A stretch of DNA of 64,000 nucleotides from Notamacropus eugenii. Taxonomy: Eukaryota > Chordata > Mammalia > Diprotodontia > Macropodidae. The stretch is from contig NC_092879.1 in assembly GCF_028372415.1 (NCBI RefSeq), positions 66,665,427 to 66,729,426 on the forward strand, read 5' to 3'. The position numbers were made by a program, and so were the translations under genes. Shown here in pieces: positions 39,400 through 49,899 of the stretch. How positions within the stretch are numbered: the stretch's first letter is position 1; each line of letters opens with the position of its first letter. The notes under the pieces are model-generated. The model had not been told where the DNA came from, did not search any database, and saw only the letters and a list, made by a program, of their open reading frames with translations.

Positions 39400-40390
39400 T
39401 TACCTTCAATTCTTTATTCTGATCTGGAGAACAGATCAAGGAAAGATAATATAAGAACTGTCAGACTACCTGAAAGTTATGATTAGAACAGAGTCTAGCT
39501 ATTATACTTCAAAAAGTTTTTAAGGAAAATTACTTCGAAGTTCTAGAACTAGAGTAAACTAGAAACTGAAAAAATCCACTGATCACCACCTTAAAGGGAT
39601 CCTCAAATGAAAACTCATAGGAACATTATAGCTGAATTTCAAAGCTCCCAAGTCAAGGAGAAAATATTGCAAACAACTAAAAAGAAAAGAATTTGAATAT
39701 TGTGGAGCTACGGTCAGGATAATATAAGATTGAGCAGCTTCTATATTAAAAGACTGAAGGGCATGGCATATAACATTCCAAAGAGCAAAGAAGCTGGGTT
39801 TGCAACCAAGAATAACCTACCCAGAAACCTGCATACATTCCTGCAAAGAAAAAAAAAAGGATATTTAATGAATTAAGGAACTTTCCGACATTCTTGAGGA
39901 AAAGGCCAGAACTGAACAGAAAATTTACTTACAAGAACCAGGAGAGACACAAAAAGGTAAATGTGAAAGACGAATTATAAAGGATTTAATAAGGTTAAAC
40001 TGTGTACTTCTTGTATTGGAAAATGATATTTGTAACTTTTAAGAATGTTATCATTACAAGAGTAGTTTGAGAGTGCCCTTAGATAGAAGGTTTGGGATTG
40101 AGTTGATTATGACCAATGGTCCTAAAAATAAAACTGGGCAGGGAAAAGTAAGATGGAGCAAATTTTCTCATGCAAAAGAGGCATGGATAGAAGAACTGTT
40201 ACAGTGGAGGAAGGGATGGGATGGAGGGCAGGTAGTAAGGGGACTTTATTCTCCTCTGAACTGGATTAAAGAGGGAATAATATATCGATTTATTAGAGTA
40301 TGAAAGTCTTAACTTACAGAGAAATAGGAGGGCAAGAGGATAGGATAAGGGAGAGACTTTTAGAAATATTTTTTTTAAAAAAGGACCTTT
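39400..40390 (+). mobile_element. Old HAL1 remnant, ORF1 C-terminal region plus 3' UTR
   Basis: The first part encodes, with stops, the ORF1 C-terminal domain (segments matching NIIAEFQSSQVKEKILQT, GLPE-like and PELNRK-like). It then passes directly into 'ttaaactgtgtacttcttgt', 'gatatttgtaacttttaaga', matching the sequence after ORF1 in the intact HAL1 (29440-29520). No ORF2 intervenes. It is 5'-truncated and much older than 28574-31336. Confidence 0.75.
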
Positions 40391-40429
40391 CCTACAGATT
40401 TCTTATACTTGACTCCTCCCCATAGACTC

Positions 40430-40770
40430 CAGAACCCAATAAAACTGGCCTTGCAGTGTGACACTCCATTTCCAGGCTCCATCCATGTCTTTTCTCTGAC
40501 CATCCTCCATGCCTAGAATGTATTTCCTCCTCACCTCTGCCTCTTGGCCTCCCTGGCTTTCTTCTGGTACCTTCTGTTTGTTGGTTATTGCCTATTTATC
40601 ATGTGTAATTCGTTTATACATACCTGTTTGCTTGGTATCCCCCATTTTATTGTGAGTGCCTTGACAGCAGGGACTGTCTTTTGCTTTGTTGTTGTTGTTG
40701 TCTGTATTCCTTGGACTTAGCACAGTGCCTGACACATAGTAGGTGTTTAATAAATGTTTATCGACTGATG
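40430..40770 (+). repeat. L2 LINE 3' end
   Basis: Complete L2 terminal order: 'actccatttccaggctccat', 'ctccatgcctagaatgtatt', 'cttgacagcagggactgtct', 'agcacagtgcctgacacata', 'gtaggtgtttaataaatg'. Confidence 0.8.
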
Positions 40771-41030
40771 AAACCCTACCTTCTGCAAGAGTCCCTTTTT
40801 GAGCTTCCTCCCAGACTCTTTCCACCCCCCCATAACTGCTAGTACTTTCCCCTTGAGATTATCTCCTATCTCCATATGTGTTTCATGTATATGTGTTTGC
40901 ATATTATCCCCACCATAAGAATTTGGTATTTTTAAGGGTAGAGAATGTTTTTGCATTCCCTTAGCTGTGCCTTTAGCACAGTACCGCACACTTATCAAAT
41001 ACTTAATAAACGTTTGTTGCCTGTCTGCCT
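40771..41030 (+). repeat. Second L2 LINE 3' end
   Basis: A separate copy directly follows: 'ctaccttctgcaagagtccc', 'ttttaagggtagagaatgt', 'tagcacagtaccgcacact', 'aatacttaataaacgtttg'. Confidence 0.7.
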
Positions 41031-43039
41031 CTCCCCTGGAGAATGAAGTCAGTGTCATTTGCTGGGAGCTACCACTGGAATGGGGGCCTGGAGTTTGGAG
41101 AGCCTTCACTGTCTGTCTGAATCTGCTTAGGCAATAGTTCAGGCTTCTGGCTAGGCCTAGCTTTTCAGAATCCCTCATACAACATCCCGGGCATTCTGGA
41201 AATCACCAATCTCCTGTTCACCTTGAGCAAAATCTGGGACAGATATTCTCTCCTACCTTGGCTGTGCCCAAAATGTGGCCATCTATCATGATTGAGTGCA
41301 GCTGATTGAGACTGAGCCTATAGGAGATGCTGCAGAGAAGCTGACTCCTTTTTATTTATTGAGCCATATTTCAGGTCATACAACAGGCCCAATTCTCAGT
41401 TCTTCCTTTAGGAGTAGTTGCTAGGCTCTAATTGGAATCATTAATTCATCTTTCCACAGGCAAAGAACCATTTGTTATCTAGATGAAATCCCTGTCCCTG
41501 CCAAAACTTTTTCCTGACCTCTGTGGAAATGAATCGAAAGGAGAAGTGGAAATGCAAATCTTTGCTCTTGCCATGGACTGAATATTCATACAAAAGCTGA
41601 CTTTAATTGTTCTCCAGTATCCTACTGGAATTCAGCCAACAAGGCTAGACTTTAATACATACATTAGTAACATCGCTACTTACAAATCAAGTGGAAAAGA
41701 CATTCAGCTTCTGACTCATTTTGAAGCCTTAAGAAAACTTATTAGCATCTTTTAATTATGGCTGAGCAAATCCAAAAGCACAGGAGCAAAATGGGTGCTT
41801 TGGATGCACGGGCAGTGGCCAAGCCCCTATGCTGAATCCTGCGGTTAATCGTTCTTTGAGAAACTCTCCATTCACAAGGGAGATGGTTCTCTCCCTTCCT
41901 CAGAATTAAGAAGGAAATAGGATACCTTCTTTTAAATCTGTATAATTCCTTTCTGGTGGATGTCTGCAGTTGACTCCAGTAGCAGATCTGAACGGTTCAA
42001 AAGTGGCAGGTTGCCAAGGTATGCACAACCCTGTTTGCTGAAGCTTGTGGTTGCTATGCGATTAGACAATCAGAGTGTGAGACTGGGAAAATAGAAGGAC
42101 CCTTCATACTCCTTGTTGATTCTGCTATAACCTTTTACACTGGTTCTAGTAATTGGGCTATTGTCTTACTGCTTATGCCCAAGCACCTGTCTGATACTCC
42201 ATTTCTCCTGTAAGTGTCTTGGTTTCTCATACCCAAGTCAGCTTGGTTTCTCAAGGACTGAGGTCCTGTTATAATTCTCCCAGGGACTGGAGTCTTGCCT
42301 CTCAACTTCATGGTAGGCTGGGCCTCATTGTTCCAGCTCTTTTCTACGTTTCCCATGCTTGAACATTTTTGCTACCCTGACTTCCCAGACCAGATATAAA
42401 CCTGGAGTCAGAGCTCCCCACTGGACAGTAGGTAATGAATGAAAGGGGGCCAAATTTCAGGGGCCTGAGTAAGGAAGGAGAAGTGGGAAGGTTCCTAAAT
42501 CATTGCCAATAGGCCAGAGCTAATGAGGGACATGATCTTGTGAAGGCTGGCACTCATACACATAGGCTAGAAAATCTAGCTCTGTCAGTCTTTGATAAGT
42601 GTCTCACCTTAGAGATTCCTCGGTGTTGAGATACCAGTTCAGGTTCTTCGATCATCTCTCCTATACTCTGAGAAGTGTGTATACTCTTTATAATACCCCC
42701 TTTTGTCCCTGTTTAAAACCCCATATCAGGCTGAAATTTCCCCAGTTTCCTTTGTCCCCATAAAAGATCAGGAGTTCTAGTTGGGTTCCATATGTCCTCC
42801 TATTAATTTAATTCACTCATATTTCTGAATAGCAGGTCTGGTCCTGTCGCTGACTCCTAAGGAACTCTTTCAAATAACTTCTTGTGTCTTTTACTCTCTC
42901 TTCAGTGCTCTCCACTCAGAGGCCAGGGCTCTTTAATCTCTTGTCCAGTCAGATCCTGGTAGAGTCCTTGCATTTAGAGAGTCATCCAGTCCTCCTTAGT
43001 CATCCAGTTTTCTGATGTTTGCATCAAAGACTAATGTAC
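41031..43039. other. Unassigned, mostly non-repetitive DNA
   Basis: The longest stretch without recognised repeats. It includes an octamer ATGCAAAT (near 41553) and AT-rich unique-looking sequence at about 41520-41800 that could be regulatory. No exon with credible splice sites was found. Confidence 0.4.
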
Positions 43040-43158
43040 ATGCAGCCATATTGGATAGGTAGCACATTTGAAGGAGGATGTTGACAAACTGCAGAAGATA
43101 AACCAGGATAATGAAGGGAATGGAGATCATGATATAGGAGAATCAATTCAAGGTGCTG
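43040..43158 (+). repeat. CR1/L3-like LINE 3' fragment
   Basis: Blocks 'gataaaccaggataatgaag', 'ggaatggagatcatgatata' and 'gtgctgaggatgtttag' match the common CR1/L3 3' order; the copy is cut by the SINE that follows. Confidence 0.6.
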
Positions 43159-43325
43159 AGGATGTTTAGGCAGTTAGGTGGACAGATCAATGGGTCTGAA
43201 GTCAGGAAGAGTTGAGCTCCAATTTGACCTCAGACATTAGATGAGTGACTCTGGGCAAGTTGCTTGACCTCTGTCTTAATCCACTGGAGAAGCAAATGAC
43301 AATATCTTTATCTCTCTCTTGATTT
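43159..43325 (+). repeat. tRNA-derived SINE with RTE-like tail, truncated
   Basis: Head 'aggcagttaggtggacagat' and body 'ctgggcaagttgcttgacct', then 'cttaatccactggagaagca'. The tail stops inside the RTE-like part. Confidence 0.7.
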
Positions 43326-44789
43326 CTAGCATATTAAAGGAATATTGGGTGACAATGGAAGGTGGAAAGGAAAAAACCCAAAAATTTTTACTACTTTGGG
43401 GTCGATATTATGACAACAGTTTCAACCAAATAGAAACTTGGGATGTTGTCAATTTGAAAATGAGGAAATTAATTTCACTTCGGTCAGAGTAATGTCAGTG
43501 AATAAAGAATTGCCTTCCTTTGCCTCAGAAGGGGCCTTACACAAAGACAAAAAGCAATTTGTTTTCGTAGCAATTGGAATCTCAATAGGATAGTGATGCC
43601 TTTTTTAATGTGGAAAATCATTAGTTTCTTAAATTCAAGTGCTTTATGAAGGAAAGCCTTTCCAGTTAACTCATTTGGCAAAAACAGATTTTTTCACCTC
43701 TTTTATGTTTGGATTCTGGGTTAAAGATCAGGAAATGAAATCAATTTACACATTTTGTTAGCTTCCTGAGTACCCATAAATCCACAAGAGCCATCAAAAA
43801 GACTGTAGTGGCTTGACTGTAGATCTGTACACTAGAGTCATCAATACTTTCCAAGTGAAGAAGGCCTGTCCTCAATGTCCTCCCTGCAATGAAATGGAAA
43901 TACAAGCCTGGCCCAGAAATTGTCAGAAGTGAAAGAATGTTTCTATAGGAGGTATTAGTTAAGAGCTTCAAGTCTTGAAACTTTCCTCAGGCAACGCAGA
44001 TAGAGATTCAGGGGGGGCATGGATGAACTCAGTTGAACTGAGGGATTTCTGGGTGTTCCTGTGAAGATGTAAATGCCTTGCTCACTCACTGGCTTCTCAA
44101 CAAGCAAGGCCATGAAATGGAATAGATAGAATTAGGATGCCTGGGAAGCCATTGCTTCCCATTAATTTTTTTCAAATTAATTTTAAATAAAATGAATTTA
44201 TTTTTGAGCATACTGATACCAGGGGATGATTTTTCCTACCAATTATGTATGAAATAGCAATCAAAGTTTCTTCTCATCTCATGTAGCATTTAGTGATGCA
44301 AGAAGCATCCTTTGTATCAGTAGGTAATGGAATTCTACCTAAACTCTATAAAGTGGCAGGCAACGAGACTGCGGCATACTAATGCCTTCATTAGTATTGT
44401 GCATGCAAGATGCTTGCATACAACTTTGCATTTATGACTAAGGAGCAATTTTGTTTGAAAATATGTTTATCCAGGAAAATCAAACAGCCTAATATATTGT
44501 GAAAACTGGGGAGCTACCTAAAGAGGAGAAGAGGTCTCTATACTATAAAAGACAAAGAAATGATCATGAGAACACTAGATGAAGAGTTAAAATGCTATTG
44601 CTAAGAATGATCTCTGGCTCAGGAATGCAACCCCAGGTTTATGAAGCACAGGGGCATAGATAGCCCAAGGGGCTAAAGAAATGCCCTGTCTCTGTATAGC
44701 CCATGATCACATTGTCATCGTGTGGATAATTTAAATGGGGAACTATGTGTACACCCTAATTGGTGGGCCTAAAAAAGAGATGACTGTGG
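43326..44789. other. Unassigned DNA
   Basis: Two neighbouring - strand frames (43484-43681, 43741-43971) show no family resemblance. The 44330-44460 part is unique-looking, with a short inverted element around 'actaatgccttcattagtat'. Confidence 0.4.
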
Positions 44790-44890
44790 GGAGGTTTCAT
44801 AATTGTCTTCAAGTATACAATGGATACCTATAGGAAAGAGTCCAGGGATTAGATATAGCACAATGTGACTGAGGACAGGAGAAGATGCGT
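44790..44890 (+). repeat. CR1/L3-like fragment
   Basis: The block 'cataattgtcttcaagtata' and the following part resemble the CR1/L3 3' region; short and worn. Confidence 0.4.
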
Positions 44891-44924
44891 GGGGCTGAGG
44901 ATCATATTAGATTGCGTTGATACA

Positions 44925-45205
44925 GTTCCTTAAATTTTACAGTCCTGCATCCAGAGAAAGAACTGATAAATAGAAGTATGTATAAAATGATTTTACATAT
45001 ATACATATTTGTGTCTGATGGTAGCTATCTCTAGGATGGGGGGAGTAGAGAAAAAGGGAAAGAATTTGCATGATAACTTTATTATATCTTTAAAAGGAAT
45101 AGATTTGCAGTTTCATGTACAATAATCTTTTTTTATTATACTATGTTATAGAAATGCTTATTTTATCCCATAAATTAAAAATTAAATAAATAACTAAAAA
45201 ATTTA
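44925..45205 (+). mobile_element. L1-type LINE 3' end
   Basis: The common marsupial LINE tail: 'agaaagaactgataaataga', 'tttgcagtttcatgtacaat', 'gttatagaaatgcttatttt', 'atcccataaattaaaaatta', then an A-rich end. Confidence 0.65.
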
Positions 45206-45425
45206 CAAAACGCTTTGCATAAATTTTTTTCATATGATCTTTACAACATTAGGTTAGTGTTAGGTAGGTGCTTTTATTGTCCGAATTTTACAAATGATGA
45301 AACTGAGATTTGAATGCTAAGTGACTTGACAAGGGTCATATAGATACTAAGTGTCAGTCAGTATTTGAATTCAGAGCCTCTTGACTCCAAGTTCAGCATC
45401 CTGGCCACTAGGCCATGGTGACTCT
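45206..45425 (-). repeat. MIR/MAR1-type CORE-SINE
   Basis: Antisense copy: 'caaaacgctttgcataaatt', 'atttgaattcagagcctctt', 'gactccaagttcagcatcct', tRNA-like head near 45415. Confidence 0.7.
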
Positions 45426-45429
45426 TGAT

Positions 45430-45640
45430 CACAGGACCGAAGGTTTATTGCTTTAGAGAGACACTAGAGGTCATCCTGTTTGACTCTCCCACCCTCCCAT
45501 TTTTCAGCTAAGGAAACTGAGGCTCAGGGAGGATAAGTAACTTGTCCAAGGCCAAACTAGTAACGAGTGAAAAAGTTGGCAACTGAATCCAAGTCTACTG
45601 ATTCTAAAGCCAGAACGTTTTCCATTGAAGCAATATCACT
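45430..45640 (-). repeat. MIR3-type SINE
   Basis: Antisense copy: 'agaggtcatcctgtttgact', 'gaaactgaggctcagggagg', 'ataagtaacttgtccaagg'. Confidence 0.7.
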
Positions 45641-45714
45641 TTGGTCAATAGTGAGAAGGAACTTGTGCAGTTTCATAGAGGTTTCATAGCATTCGATTCA
45701 ATGCTGTAAGCTCT

Positions 45715-45960
45715 TATTAAGGCAGCGAATAGATCACTGATCTGGAGTCAGGAAGCTTGAGTTCAAATAAGCTTCAGGCATCTAATAGCTAAGTGACCCT
45801 GAGCAAGTCACTTAACCTCTGTCTGCCTCAGTTTCCTCATCTGTAAAATGGGGATAGTTATAGCACCTACTTCTCATAGTTGTTATGAGGATACAATGAG
45901 ATAATATTTGTAAAGTGCTCAGCACAGTGTCTGGAACATAATAAGTGCTTAATAAATCTT
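45715..45960 (+). repeat. MIR/MAR1-type CORE-SINE, well preserved
   Basis: A full sense copy from 'ggcagcgaatagatcactga' to 'ataataagtgcttaataaat', with 'tcagtttcctcatctgtaaa' intact. Confidence 0.85.
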
Positions 45961-46060
45961 TGATTCTCTCTGTCTTTCCTTCCCCCTACTATGTGCAAAG
46001 CAAGCATTGTGTGGCTACTAGGGAAACAGAAGAAAAAAATGAAAGCTGTCGCACTTATAT

Positions 46061-46127
46061 CCTCCTCCTCCTCCTCCTCCTCCTCCTCCTCCTCCTCCTC
46101 CTCCTCCTCCTCCTCCTCCTCCTCCTC

Positions 46128-46175
<48 letters not shown>

Positions 46176-46185
46176 TGTCCCTCTC

Positions 46186-46236
<51 letters not shown>

Positions 46237-46255
46237 GTCTCTCTCTCTCTCTCTG

Positions 46256-46286
<31 letters not shown>

Positions 46287-46299
46287 TTCTCTCTCTCCT

Positions 46300-46361
<62 letters not shown>

Positions 46362-46395
46362 CCTCCCTCCCTCCCTCCCTCCCTCTCTCCCTCTG
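46061..46395. repeat. Long polypyrimidine tract (CCT)n-(CT)n-(CCCT)n
   Basis: About 24 CCT units (72 bp), then about 220 bp of (CT) with scattered CTGT interruptions, then (CCCT). The tract is almost purely pyrimidine on the + strand for 335 bp and can form an intramolecular triplex. All reading frames over it are low-complexity artefacts. Confidence 0.95.
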
Positions 46396-46454
46396 TGTAT
46401 GTGTGTGTGTTAGGAGTAGGAGAAGGAAGAAACCAATCTGTGTTTTGCATTTGA

Positions 46455-46590
46455 CAGATAGCTGAATACAAAGTATATAAAAAAGTAAATATAATGGAAA
46501 CTAGTTTAATGCAAACTATGTAAAAATTCAATCACAGTGAACAGATAGTTAAATACAAAATATGTAATCAGTAAGTATAACAGAAATGTA
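46455..46590. repeat. Short imperfect tandem duplication
   Basis: The unit 'agatagctgaatacaaagta' with its downstream 'aaatataatggaaac' recurs about 85 bp later as 'agatagttaaatacaaaata' with 'aagtataacagaaat'. Confidence 0.55.
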
Positions 46591-46599
46591 TTACTGAGG

Positions 46600-47454
46600 A
46601 AAATCCTGGACTCCCTTCCTCTGGACAACTGCCTGAAGGCAGAGGATTAGCCAGATTTCTGTTGACTGTCTCTTCTCTCTCCCAGATGTGTAGTTCTGGG
46701 AGTCCTTTGAGACAAGCATTCTTAGTATCCATTGGTGATTTTGAACATGTTAGAATCTTTGTGACTTGCATTAATATTTAATTTCAGAAATGTGATTTCC
46801 AAAGCAGTCTGTTTATCTCCTCCCGAAACTGGTTAGCAGCCTGTCAGTCCCATCAACCTGATAGACACGTTGTAAAGGCAGGCCACGGGATGCTCCGTAT
46901 CACTGAATTAGAGAAATGGCAGATTCCCTGTTCCTCACTGGTGAGTTACATGTCAGTTTCCATCAGCCTGTTTTGGCAGGTGGACATGGCCCTCAGGTTG
47001 CATTCCCACACTCTATTGGATTTTTGCTATTATTGGTGGTGGTGGTGGTAGTACTCTGAAGGTATAGTAATGAGATTAATGAGAAGAGGGAAGAGGAAAT
47101 AGTCCAGTAGTGTGCTCCCTTATAATGTCAGCGTGCTAGATAGAAGCTTATTGTCAGCTCTGTTCAGGCCTCCTTGTCAATATGGAAAGGCATAATCCAT
47201 CTTAACCATCACCCAGAAGAGAAGAAGCCGATAGATCTTCTCAAAGTATATCTCAGTCATCATTTAATAAGACTGATGTGTTCCATTACCTGGGACTCTT
47301 AATGGACTGAACTTTGCATGAACCTTTGAATGCATATCTATATCTCTCTATCTGTCTATCTATCGATCTTCAAGCATTATATCTGTTTCTAATTTTAAAA
47401 TGGTTAAAGAGACACCACTTTAAAAATTAGCTGATCCTCAGCTATTCAGTTCCT
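46600..47454. other. Unassigned DNA
   Basis: No gene recognised. A short (TATC)-type run lies at about 47337-47372. Confidence 0.4.
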
Positions 47455-47695
47455 GTAGATAGGACATCAGGATGGCATGGAGGAGAGATTACTGTGATTT
47501 ACAGAAGTCAGACCTGGGTTTAAATACTATCTCTACCCCTTAGTAGCTATGTGCCTAAGGGCAAATTATTTTACCTGTCTGAGATTCCATTTTCCTCTCT
47601 GTAAAATGGGCATAAAAGGCATGCTGGCATAACTGCCTGTAATATCTATTTCACAATGTTGTCATGAGGTTCCAGTGGGATTTGGAAAAGACCCT
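47455..47695 (+). repeat. MIR-type SINE
   Basis: Sense copy: 'cagacctgggtttaaatact', 'ttagtagctatgtgcctaag', 'ctctgtaaaatgggcata'. Confidence 0.6.
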
Positions 47696-47699
47696 GAAG

Positions 47700-48354
47700 A
47701 ACTAAGGCTGGGGGATGACTGCTAGATTTAGAAGAGTAATGGAAAGATCTGTTGGGGCCAGTCTGGGAAGGGCTTGAAGATCCAAACAGAGGAGTCTACA
47801 TTTGATTCTACAGACAATTTCAAGTTTCTAGTTATTGAATAGGGAGTGACAGGGTTGCACCCGTGCCTAGGGAAAATCACATTATAGGTAATATGGAGGA
47901 TGGACTAAAGTGAAAAAAGAGAATGCCTCAACTGCCTCAATTTCTCAAAACAATTAGAAAGCCATTTCGATAATATAAGTGATGGGTGATAAGAACCTGG
48001 ACTAGAGTGTTGACCAAGTGAGCAGAGATAAGGAGCTGGATACAAGAGATGTTATGGAAATGGAAAGATTTGGCCACTGATTAGCCATGTGAATGTGGGA
48101 GAGTAGGCTACAAAACCAGGAGACTTGGAAAGATGGTTGTGGCTTCAACAGAATCAAGGATGTTTGAAAGAGAGGAGTTTTGAGCAAAGGATGATGAGTT
48201 CTCTTTTGGATCTGTTGAACTTGACTTGTCTCCATAATATTCAGTTTAAAATGTCTGATAGGCATTTGATGATGTGAAAATGAATTCAGGGGAGAGACTG
48301 GGGCTGTATCTATGGATCTGGGTGTCATCTGCATAGAGATAATATTAATAATTA
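47700..48354 (+). repeat. Ancient purine-rich interspersed repeat, copy 1 part 1
   Basis: Blocks such as 'gaagggcttgaagatccaaa', 'ggagtctacatttgattcta' and 'gggtgtcatctgcatagaga' belong to a long old repeat of uncertain name; relatives of it make up 52310-53130 and 54000-55070. It continues after two SINE insertions at 48830. Confidence 0.5.
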
Positions 48355-48605
48355 TGGAAGCAGCTACATGGCTCAATCGATACAGCATTGGACCTGGAGT
48401 CAGGAAGATCTGAGTTCAAATCTGACCTCAGACACTTACTAGCTGTGTGATCCTGTCCAAGTCACCTAACCTCTGTTTGTCTTAATCCACTGGAGAAGGA
48501 AATGGTAAACCACTCCAGTATCTTTGCCAAGAAAACCCCAATGGATAGCGTTGGCATACTATGGTCCATGGCCTCATGGAGAGTTGGGCATGACTGAATG
48601 ACTGA
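48355..48605 (+). repeat. tRNA-derived SINE with RTE/BovB-like tail
   Basis: Head 'agcagctacatggctcaatc', body 'tctgacctcagacacttact', then a switch to 'actggagaaggaaatggtaa', 'accactccagtatctttgcc', 'aagaaaaccccaatggata' and 'gggcatgactgaatgactga', ending in ACAACAAT. The tail matches the 3' end of RTE-clade LINEs, whose machinery mobilises such SINEs. Confidence 0.85.
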
Positions 48606-48828
48606 ACCATAACAACAATATTAATAGCTAACATTTATATAGCACTTACTATGTGCTAGGCACTGCGAAAAGTAAGCTCTTTATAATTATTATCTCATGT
48701 AATCCTCATAACAACCCTGAGAGGTAAGTATTATTGTGATCCCTATTTTATAGATGAGGAAACTGAGGCAAAAGTGGTTAAATAACTTGCCTAGGGTCAA
48801 ACAACTAGCATGAATCTGAACTGATGAG
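48606..48828 (-). repeat. MIR/MAR1-type CORE-SINE
   Basis: Antisense copy: 'agcacttactatgtgctagg', 'catgtaatcctcataacaac', 'tagatgaggaaactgaggca'. It abuts the previous SINE tail to tail. Confidence 0.8.
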
Positions 48829-49110
48829 GTTACTGAATGTTGAGGGAGAAGAGTAGTGAGCCTAAGACAGATCCCTTGTGGAAGGCTCCCAGTCTGGGTC
48901 TGTGATCTGGATGATGAATCAGCAAAGGAGACTGAGGAGAAGGGTTCAGAGAAGTAGGAGGGAAACCAGGATCAAGGAGTATCATGGATGCACAGAGAAG
49001 AGAGAATATCCAGAAGGAGAGGGTGGTCCACAGGGTCAGATGTATTAGACAGATCGAGAAGGACAAGAACTGACAAAAACCCATCAGATCTGGCAGATAA
49101 ATGCATAGTA
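48829..49110 (+). repeat. Ancient purine-rich interspersed repeat, copy 1 part 2
   Basis: It resumes with 'tgagcctaagacagatccct', 'gagagggtggtccacagggt' and 'gatcgagaaggacaagaact'. Confidence 0.5.
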
Positions 49111-49348
49111 GAAAACGGTAAAAATCATTGGGCATGAAGTATCTGCTTGATATCATTTGGCTGATTTTACATGGTTTCTCTTGTTTTCAAAGTAGAATAC
49201 AGAGTTCTAAAACTATATATTGAGCATGGAATTATTTTGTTATTTTGTTTTTGGGAAACACTGAACTATTCCACCAAGCTATTCTAGACATTTTTCCTGG
49301 TCTTGCTCCATAGGGTTTGGTTTCCTTCCTGAAGAACAGTGATATGTG

Positions 49349-49894
49349 TTACATAGTATGTATGGGATGATGGCTGACATTGATGGGATACAGTATACAC
49401 CATTGGAAAGAGGATTCACAATGATGAGAACATACATATCCAACTGAAAAGTCAGGTAGAATAACTAAATAATTAACTTGATCCTTAAACATTATGATGG
49501 AATAGGTGCTTTCCAACTTCGGTTCTTCAGATACAGTAATATCCCAACATTTATGGCCACCATATTTGGGCTCTGCCATCACAGTCCAGCTGTACTGCCC
49601 AGCCTAGTAGAAATAGAGTTAAAAGGAGCCATAGATGGGAACATGTACCCCTAGACTCTGTGCTAGTCCCGTGCTAGGGAAAACATAGTTTTGAGGACAT
49701 TGAGGTATCAATTCATGAATTATATGAATATCAAAGGTGCTGGGGTGTTCATTGCACTTGCCATCCTTGTTGTCATCATTCTCATCAATTTTGCATGTCA
49801 CCAGAAAGTAAGGGATGTCCATTGAGGCCCAAAGGTACATGGTATATGAGTATATGGAGCCTTCCCACCTCCCAGTTACCATGTAGTTCAGCAT
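49349..49894 (-). pseudogene. Unassigned two-part open frame, possible gene relic
   Basis: Two frames of 91 and 77 codons (49894-49619 and 49582-49349) lie in the same reading phase, separated by 12 codons containing two stops. They have protein-like composition (segments KIDENDDNKDGKCNEHP, HIIHELIPQCPQNYVFPST, EPKYGGHKCWDITVSEEP). Directly before the second lies a good splice acceptor (ctccttttaactctatttctactag, 49594-49618 read on - strand). This could be two exons or a pseudogene of a secreted or membrane protein that I cannot identify; chance is not excluded. Confidence 0.3.
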
Positions 49895-49899
49895 TAACA

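Noticed and set aside
42650-42900. Possible LTR of an endogenous retrovirus
   Set aside because: A cataaaag motif and pyrimidine-rich texture caught the eye, but there are no matching terminal repeats, primer-binding site or internal virus-like sequence.
45945-46531. Long Ser/Leu-rich and Arg/Glu-rich frames on both strands
   Set aside because: They are translations of the (CCT)n/(CT)n tract.
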